A DNA stretch of 38,952 nucleotides from an uncultured Granulosicoccaceae bacterium (GTDB lineage Bacteria > Pseudomonadota > Gammaproteobacteria > Granulosicoccales > Granulosicoccaceae). Under the pieces are notes generated by a model that worked only from the letters and a program-made list of their open reading frames with translations, was not told the origin of the DNA and ran no database searches. Location of the stretch: assembly GCA_937922945.1 (NCBI GenBank), contig CAKZUP010000094.1:1-38952 (forward strand), written 5' to 3'. Position 1 is the stretch's first letter; each line of letters begins with the position of its first letter. The translations under genes and the position numbers were made by a program. This document shows positions 35,105-38,952 of this stretch, in pieces.

Positions 35105-35509
35105 CTACTTCTTCTCTGTTGTAGGCAGCGAACCTATCTCTTGGCTCCAGGGCTGGGATGAGCCAATCCACTTTTGTTTTTTTGGCGCTATCTGATTTCG
35201 TTGATCTACTGTACCAAGCCTTATTCCATATTGCCTCGGGCTATCACCGATAGATGTAGAGTAAATTGGAGAGCCACAGTCTGAACAAAAGGCTTGCTCT
35301 CGCTCGTTACCACTATCCCCTGTTTTCACGTACATCTTTGGATCACCAGAGAGAAACTTGAACGCACCTAGTTCCGACATGGCAACAGTTCGAAAAGCAG
35401 AACCGGATAAACTCTGGCAGTCGGTACAGTGACAGATAACGACGTTATCAAGGTCAATTACCGCTTCATAAGTAATTTTTCTACAATGACAACCGCCTGT
35501 TATTTTCAT
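35105..35509 (-). CDS. GFA/CENP-V-family zinc-binding protein
   Basis: 134 residues. All expected zinc cysteines are present: Cys7 and Cys9 (GGCHCRKI), Cys26, Cys28 and Cys31 (CHCTDCQ), and Cys75 and Cys78 (FCSDCGSPIY). Fold of glutathione-dependent formaldehyde-activating enzyme; most members have no proven substrate. The ATG at 35509 has AGGAG upstream and is clearly better than the longer frame to 35554. Stands alone between plus-strand genes. Confidence 0.87.
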   Translation of the reverse strand: MKITGGCHCRKITYEAVIDLDNVVICHCTDCQSLSGSAFRTVAMSELGAFKFLSGDPKMYVKTGDSGNEREQAFCSDCGSPIYSTSIGDSPRQYGIRLGTVDQRNQIAPKKQKWIGSSQPWSQEIGSLPTTEKK

Positions 35510-35911
35510 CGTTATTTCTCCTGTTGCAATTAGCTGTTTGGCGTTCGAGACCATGCTCAGTATTGGACTTACCGCACAAATCCTGCTAAGCCAGTTAGTA
35601 GAATTCAGCGCCTAGATTCTTGCTGTGGTTTAATCATTATTGTTCGCATACTTAAACACCCTAGGTGCCTAGCCGAATCGGAATCAGTACACATGCTACG
35701 GGAATAAAGTATCGAGTACATCTTTACCTGTAACGCGAAGCGCTGTTAATGAGCGCTTATCAGTAATAGCAGAGCAGCCAATAGCTCGGATTATAATGCG
35801 ACGCAATTAAATGCGACCCAATAAAATGTATACTCACCAAAGCCTATTCAGCCATTGTTCAGCTTTTTTGGCTATTATCGATTCACTTTGAACAATTTTA
35901 GAGAAAATAGT
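35510..35911. other. Intergenic region with hairpin and short tandem repeat
   Basis: 402 bases without a convincing gene. It contains the hairpin AAGCGCT/AGCGCTT (35738-35758, 7-base loop). It also has a 15-base tandem duplication with two differences (35796-35810 and 35811-35825, unit ATGCGACGCAATTAA). A consensus-like TATAAT at 35792-35797 might be the -10 of the lipoprotein promoter, but no good -35 is present. Confidence 0.4.
35796..35825. repeat. Two-copy 15-base tandem repeat
   Basis: Units ATGCGACGCAATTAA and ATGCGACCCAATAAA match at 13 of 15 positions and abut directly, about 90 bases before the lipoprotein start. Could be an operator pair or replication slippage. Confidence 0.4.
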
Positions 35912-36424
35912 ATGCCTAAATATTCAATCCTGATTCTCTGCTTTACTTTTGTCGCTTGCAGTAGCTCTAGCACCCCTAGCGAGACACTCACTATTCCCGA
36001 TGTTGTTGGAAACAACACAGACATGACAACCGAGCCTGATGGTGATGACAACACTAGTATGCCAAACGATAATGGTGAAACTGATGGTTTCACAATAGAT
36101 ACCGGTGTCGTTCCTGGAGTGAATGTTGGCGATCTTGCGGGCATAGAAAACGCATCGGTATTCGTGACTGGCGATGGTCAAGTAGAAACGATAAATAATA
36201 TTCAGAAAACCGATATTGCCATCACAGGTTCAAATCACACGATAGATATAGCATCGAATGTTGGCACACTTACCGTCAATGGTAATAACTCACTACTTCG
36301 ATTTGCAGCCAATGTATCTGTCGATGTTTGCAACATTGCTGGTAGCGACAACACAGCAGAACGCGCAGAGAACGTAACGCTTAGTTGTTTGGTAGAAGGC
36401 TCTGGAAACTCGGGGTTTGAATAA
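35912..36424 (+). CDS. DUF3060-like lipoprotein
   Basis: 170 residues from the ATG at 35912. Signal peptide with lipobox FVAC, Cys16 lipidated. A linker rich in D, N, T and S spans about 17-75. The C-terminal part (about 85-168) has repeated short strands with Gly-Asn turns (ITGSNHTIDI, VNGNNSLLRF, IAGSDNTAE), as in DUF3060 proteins, suggesting a small beta-solenoid. Two Cys in the last 25 residues could pair. The frame is open upstream to 35855, but that would bury the signal peptide. Function unknown. Confidence 0.7.
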   Translation: MPKYSILILCFTFVACSSSSTPSETLTIPDVVGNNTDMTTEPDGDDNTSMPNDNGETDGFTIDTGVVPGVNVGDLAGIENASVFVTGDGQVETINNIQKTDIAITGSNHTIDIASNVGTLTVNGNNSLLRFAANVSVDVCNIAGSDNTAERAENVTLSCLVEGSGNSGFE

Positions 36425-36594
36425 GCCATGAAACTCTAGAACTAGCCTGACAGTTTTTGTACATTGAAACCATTGGGGGGGCTAAATGAACAGAAAAGCT
36501 GGATCAGATATTAGTAGAACAAAGTCCTTGGATACGCAGAAGAATGTGCAATGTAAGTTTTGCTTAACAATATTGTCTCCAGTGCATTGTAGGC

Positions 36595-37212
36595 TTACAA
36601 CAAATCGCGAATTTTGTCCTTAACGGACTCGCTTGGAGTCCAATAGGTATACGGAAGATCAGTGAAAAGCCCGTTTCGCCCATTTAACCAGTTCTGCACT
36701 TGAGCCGAGAGCTGAGGTTTCAAAGTGCCTTTGACATATACCGCGTGTATGTGATTTAGATATTTCTTTTCCTTGTCTTCTGGCCAGCCATCCACACCTC
36801 TGAGACGATACCAAGCGACTATATCGTTCTGGGCTAAAATTTCTAAAAGAGCAATGATTTCATTATCTTTCAGGCATTTCACACTTATATCTATCGCGAA
36901 TGATACATCCACACCATTCTCAACCGTATCCGGTCCATGGTAGTTTGATGCCTTCGCGGCATAGTTTATACCTTGAGTAATTCGATGCGTAAGGGACAAT
37001 TTCTTCATTATGGCCATTACAGATGAAGGGATGCCTGTAGCTCCATAGTCATCAAACGGGCAGTTCTGGTTTTCTTCCCAAGGGTACTTATCAACCACTA
37101 CCTCTGGAGCTTGATTCTTTGTATCACTAGCTGGTTGGTCATTGGCTTTGCTGCTTGTAACGCTTATCAACGCAATACAAAAAAGAAGACTTGTAATCAG
37201 AAAAGCGCGCAT
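36595..37212 (-). CDS. Secreted protein of unknown function
   Basis: 205 residues with a clear signal peptide (FLITSLLFCIALISVTSSKA). Two cysteines remain after cleavage, one in NQNCPFDD and one in SVKCLKDN. The central segment (AIDISVKC, YRLRGVDGWP, HIHAVYVKG) faintly resembles the active-site spacing of small D,D-peptidase or phage-lysin-like domains, but the metal-ligand set cannot be completed, so no function is assigned. ATG start with GAGGA about 6 bases upstream. Confidence 0.72.
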   Translation of the reverse strand: MRAFLITSLLFCIALISVTSSKANDQPASDTKNQAPEVVVDKYPWEENQNCPFDDYGATGIPSSVMAIMKKLSLTHRITQGINYAAKASNYHGPDTVENGVDVSFAIDISVKCLKDNEIIALLEILAQNDIVAWYRLRGVDGWPEDKEKKYLNHIHAVYVKGTLKPQLSAQVQNWLNGRNGLFTDLPYTYWTPSESVKDKIRDLL

Positions 37213-37507
37213 AATTTGTCCTCACATTCTGCGTTAAAGAGTACATTTTCAACAAGGGCTATGCCATGCATATCTTGACTTAGATTACGGGCTTAAACAA
37301 CAGTTGTGCACAGCGTTCTTTCTCGGGTCTTGAGCGTTGATCACCGATCACTACTGATTGCTAAAGAACCGCGGTATTCACTAACAGCTAACAGCTTCTG
37401 ATTGGTCATTTACGCAGCGATTTGGACTTTATTATCCGGCAAGGCGCAAATTTTGCTAATCAGGGGTTGAATATTGCATTTGTTGGGGTGCTACCATCGA
37501 TAAGCTA
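37213..37507. other. Intergenic region with small repeats
   Basis: 295 bases without a gene. Contains a 13-base inverted repeat TGATC-ACC-GATCA (37338-37350) and the 7-mer CTAACAG twice in tandem near 37380. No clear promoter was found for the divergent neighbours. Confidence 0.35.
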
Positions 37508-37819
37508 TTGAAATTGAGAATTCAGGAATCTGCTGCATCATTGGTTAAGTATTGGTGGCTGGCGTTAGTTTTTTTTAGCGGGGTTGCAGTTATTTTGTTC
37601 TCGCAGCTTAAATTTAGCACCGATCAGCAGCTGCAAGCCACAGTACTCAGCCTGGGATCAGAAGAAGGAATTACTGGCAGCGAATTAGTACTGACCGTTA
37701 AAACGGAAAACGAAATAACCACTCGAGTAAAGGGCAAAGGCCCGGCGCGCGTCGGTGATGAGGTTACTCTAAACGTGTCTGAGCGAGTACTGTTTAGTGA
37801 TATATATCATTTAGAGTAA
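37508..37819 (+). CDS. Small single-pass membrane protein, unknown function
   Basis: 103 residues if the TTG at 37508 is used. One transmembrane helix (WWLALVFFSGVAVILFSQL, about 16-34) is followed by a beta-rich domain of about 65 residues (ATVLSLG, ELVLTVKT, RVGDEVTLNVSERV) that could be an OB-like barrel. No ATG occurs in the frame and no good Shine-Dalgarno precedes the TTG, so the start is uncertain. Protein-like composition supports a real gene. Family not recognised. Confidence 0.55.
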   Translation: MKLRIQESAASLVKYWWLALVFFSGVAVILFSQLKFSTDQQLQATVLSLGSEEGITGSELVLTVKTENEITTRVKGKGPARVGDEVTLNVSERVLFSDIYHLE

Positions 37820-37864
37820 CTGCCTTTGGTTTTCAGGTTGAATTACTCAGCTCTGCTCTCTCCA

Positions 37865-38539
37865 CTAATTGTCTGGAACATTTGTGAATACTGTGGTTCC
37901 ACGCAGGGTGTAGAGAGCATCGCCTGAGAATCCGGCTAAAGTCATCGACCATGGTTGTCTGCCTACAGGGACATCGTCTTCTAGATTGGCATTGAGATCA
38001 GGTAATGTGAAAATTTTCGCATCCATACCGATGGGATCATCGTCACCGACCATATCTTCTATTGTGCTGCGAAACCAAGTCTTTCTCCGCTCTCCGTCCA
38101 CGGCCACATTTGGAAAACGAAGATGCTGAAGGGCGTCTCTGAACGTCGCCTCGTTCTTGCGCTTTCGAAAGTCACGAGACGCATCATCATCCCAACCCAT
38201 AGCAACGATAGTGAATATCTGACCATCCTCAACCGGATCAATCTCTGAGGAATATACAAAGTCATCGCTGTTCGCTACCTGATCACGACCAATGATTGGC
38301 AAGCGAAAGTTGGTGCCAGCTGGGACATCTTCTCGAAGTATTCCGCTATCAAAGAACGTCACATCTAATGTGTGGTCTTTATCGCCAGGGACACGAACTC
38401 CTCCGATTTCATCTTGTGGCGGCGGTGCCGAACTAACCGGCGTGGCTACTACAAGTCCAAGAAAGAGCCTAGGCTCATCATTCCGATCTTCCGTAACGTT
38501 GATCGACAACACAACATTTTCGACATGTACAATCCACAT
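37865..38539 (-). CDS. Protein of unknown function, acidic
   Basis: 224 residues, no signal peptide or transmembrane helix, beta-rich and acidic. Pro-rich spot SSAPPPQDEIGG near 37-48; FTIVAMGWDDDASRDFRKRK in the middle; C-terminal GFSGDALYTLRGTTVF. Not recognised. ATG start with AGGA about 8 bases upstream makes it a convincing gene. It lies 197 bases downstream of the AAC(6')-like gene on the same strand, with two hairpins between them. Confidence 0.7.
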   Translation of the reverse strand: MWIVHVENVVLSINVTEDRNDEPRLFLGLVVATPVSSAPPPQDEIGGVRVPGDKDHTLDVTFFDSGILREDVPAGTNFRLPIIGRDQVANSDDFVYSSEIDPVEDGQIFTIVAMGWDDDASRDFRKRKNEATFRDALQHLRFPNVAVDGERRKTWFRSTIEDMVGDDDPIGMDAKIFTLPDLNANLEDDVPVGRQPWSMTLAGFSGDALYTLRGTTVFTNVPDN

Positions 38540-38674
38540 ATTGGCTTCCTTTGTCAGTAGTTATTGATCGTGTTTTTTGGTTTTTGATCTTGGCTATTCA
38601 CCTTTATTAACGTGTTCGGCTGAACTAAGTCGTTCCAATAATGCATATATTATTAATTTAATGCAAACATTTGA

Positions 38675-38694
38675 ATTGCAAAACAGGTTGCAAT
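38675..38694. repeat. Inverted repeat ATTGCAA/TTGCAAT
   Basis: Perfect 7-base arms with a 6-base spacer, downstream of the acetyltransferase gene. Possible RNA hairpin or protein site; no U-run on the minus strand. Confidence 0.35.
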
Positions 38695-38703
38695 GAGCCT
38701 AGA

Positions 38704-38732
38704 TAACACCTACATAAATATTTAAGGTGTTA
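38704..38732. repeat. Inverted repeat TAACACCT/AGGTGTTA
   Basis: Perfect 8-base arms with a 13-base AT-rich loop, 4 bases beyond the acetyltransferase stop codon. Its position suggests a 3' mRNA hairpin. The TAAC/GTTA ends recall integron attC outer boxes, but the rest of an attC site is missing. Confidence 0.4.
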
Positions 38733-38736
38733 CAAA

Positions 38737-38952
38737 CTATCTAGCGGCGGGATCGCACTCAAATGCCCTTCGCGTTAGCACCATATAAACAGCTGGGCCA
38801 TCTGGTGTGATAATACTACTATACCGCTCAAACCCCGCTTTCTCGTAACACCGAATGGCGCGATGGTTTTCAGGAGCGGGGTCAGTCTGAATTTTAGTTA
38901 CCGACGCCTCAGAGAATACTATCTCGATTAAAGAACGAACGAGCAAGGTCCC
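38737..38952 (-). CDS. GNAT acetyltransferase, AAC(6')-Ib-like, C-terminal part
   Basis: The frame runs off the window edge; 71 C-terminal residues are visible, beginning GTLLVRSLIE. From memory, VTKIQTDP, RAIRCYEKAGFER and TPDGPAVYMV are identical to blocks of the aminoglycoside 6'-N-acetyltransferase AAC(6')-Ib, and the GT-x-LVR segment matches its acetyl-CoA loop. The C-terminal half of the GNAT fold is therefore intact. The N-terminal substrate-binding part is outside the window, so the aminoglycoside activity is inferred, not shown. A longer distance from true AAC(6')-Ib, with another amine substrate, remains possible. Confidence 0.88.
   Translation of the reverse strand, partial: GTLLVRSLIEIVFSEASVTKIQTDPAPENHRAIRCYEKAGFERYSSIITPDGPAVYMVLTRRAFECDPAAR

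Noticed and set aside
38704..38732. Possible integron attC site after the AAC(6')-like gene
   Set aside because: Only the outer TAAC/GTTA-like ends are present. The 29-base element lacks the inner L boxes, the usual 57-140 base length and a GTTRRRY core, and no integrase was seen.
1..38952. tRNA or rRNA genes, CRISPR arrays, insertion sequences, prophage genes
   Set aside because: No cloverleaf, regular spacer-repeat array, transposase, integrase or phage structural gene was recognised by reading; a covariance-model scan was not possible here.

Overview
The window looks like chromosomal DNA of a gammaproteobacterium, probably marine or otherwise environmental. Supporting genes are rapA, a valine-pyruvate aminotransferase (avtA), xthA, a cold-shock protein, a class I photolyase, an EtfBA/FadIJ-like fatty-acid block and a complete MoxR-Bat island. 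The genus cannot be fixed from sequence alone. No rRNA, tRNA, CRISPR array, insertion sequence or prophage gene was recognised, and no clearly broken gene was seen.

Layout. (1) 1-8.4 kb, minus strand: beta-oxidation genes. etfB and etfA precede an acyl-CoA dehydrogenase. The thiolase and the fused hydratase/dehydrogenase (fadI/fadJ-like) lie 1.5 kb upstream. A yeast-type cytosine deaminase homologue and a SIMPL-domain exported protein sit between the two groups. (2) 8.5-17.3 kb, minus strand: a single-POTRA Omp85 protein, then moxR, DUF58, DUF4381, batA, batB, batC and batD. Five of the six junctions are overlaps (four 4-base ATGA and one longer), so the set is almost certainly one operon. 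(3) 17.4-23.4 kb, minus strand: an Ig-like lipoprotein with an overlapping outer-membrane barrel gene, a DUF1223 secreted protein, a photolyase, and one long gene that fuses acetate kinase to a PduL-type phosphotransacylase. (4) 23.9-31.0 kb, mostly plus strand: a BON-MscS channel, a convergent cold-shock gene sharing a bidirectional terminator with it, avtA, rapA and xthA. (5) 31.1-38.9 kb: an accessory-looking stretch with genes on alternating strands. It holds a DapA-family lyase/aldolase, a DUF1963-like protein, a TetR regulator divergent from a two-gene membrane operon (ABA4-like plus an unnamed 7-TM protein), a GFA-family protein, a DUF3060-like lipoprotein, three uncharacterised proteins, and at the very edge the C-terminal part of an acetyltransferase strongly resembling AAC(6')-Ib.

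How the genes work together. Acyl-CoA dehydrogenase passes electrons to EtfAB while the FadJ/FadI pair completes the beta-oxidation cycle to acetyl-CoA. The AckA-PduL fusion could interconvert acetyl-CoA, acetyl phosphate and acetate in one polypeptide. The MoxR-Bat set is a predicted periplasm-facing chaperone/stress complex. The best small regulatory system is the tetR/ABA4 intergenic region. It holds two copies of the same inverted repeat, one over a shared pair of divergent -35 boxes and one over the predicted start of the membrane operon. The most notable leads are the AckA-PduL fusion, the TetR operator pair with its membrane operon, the AAC(6')-like edge gene, and TTG starts on the cold-shock and photolyase genes.
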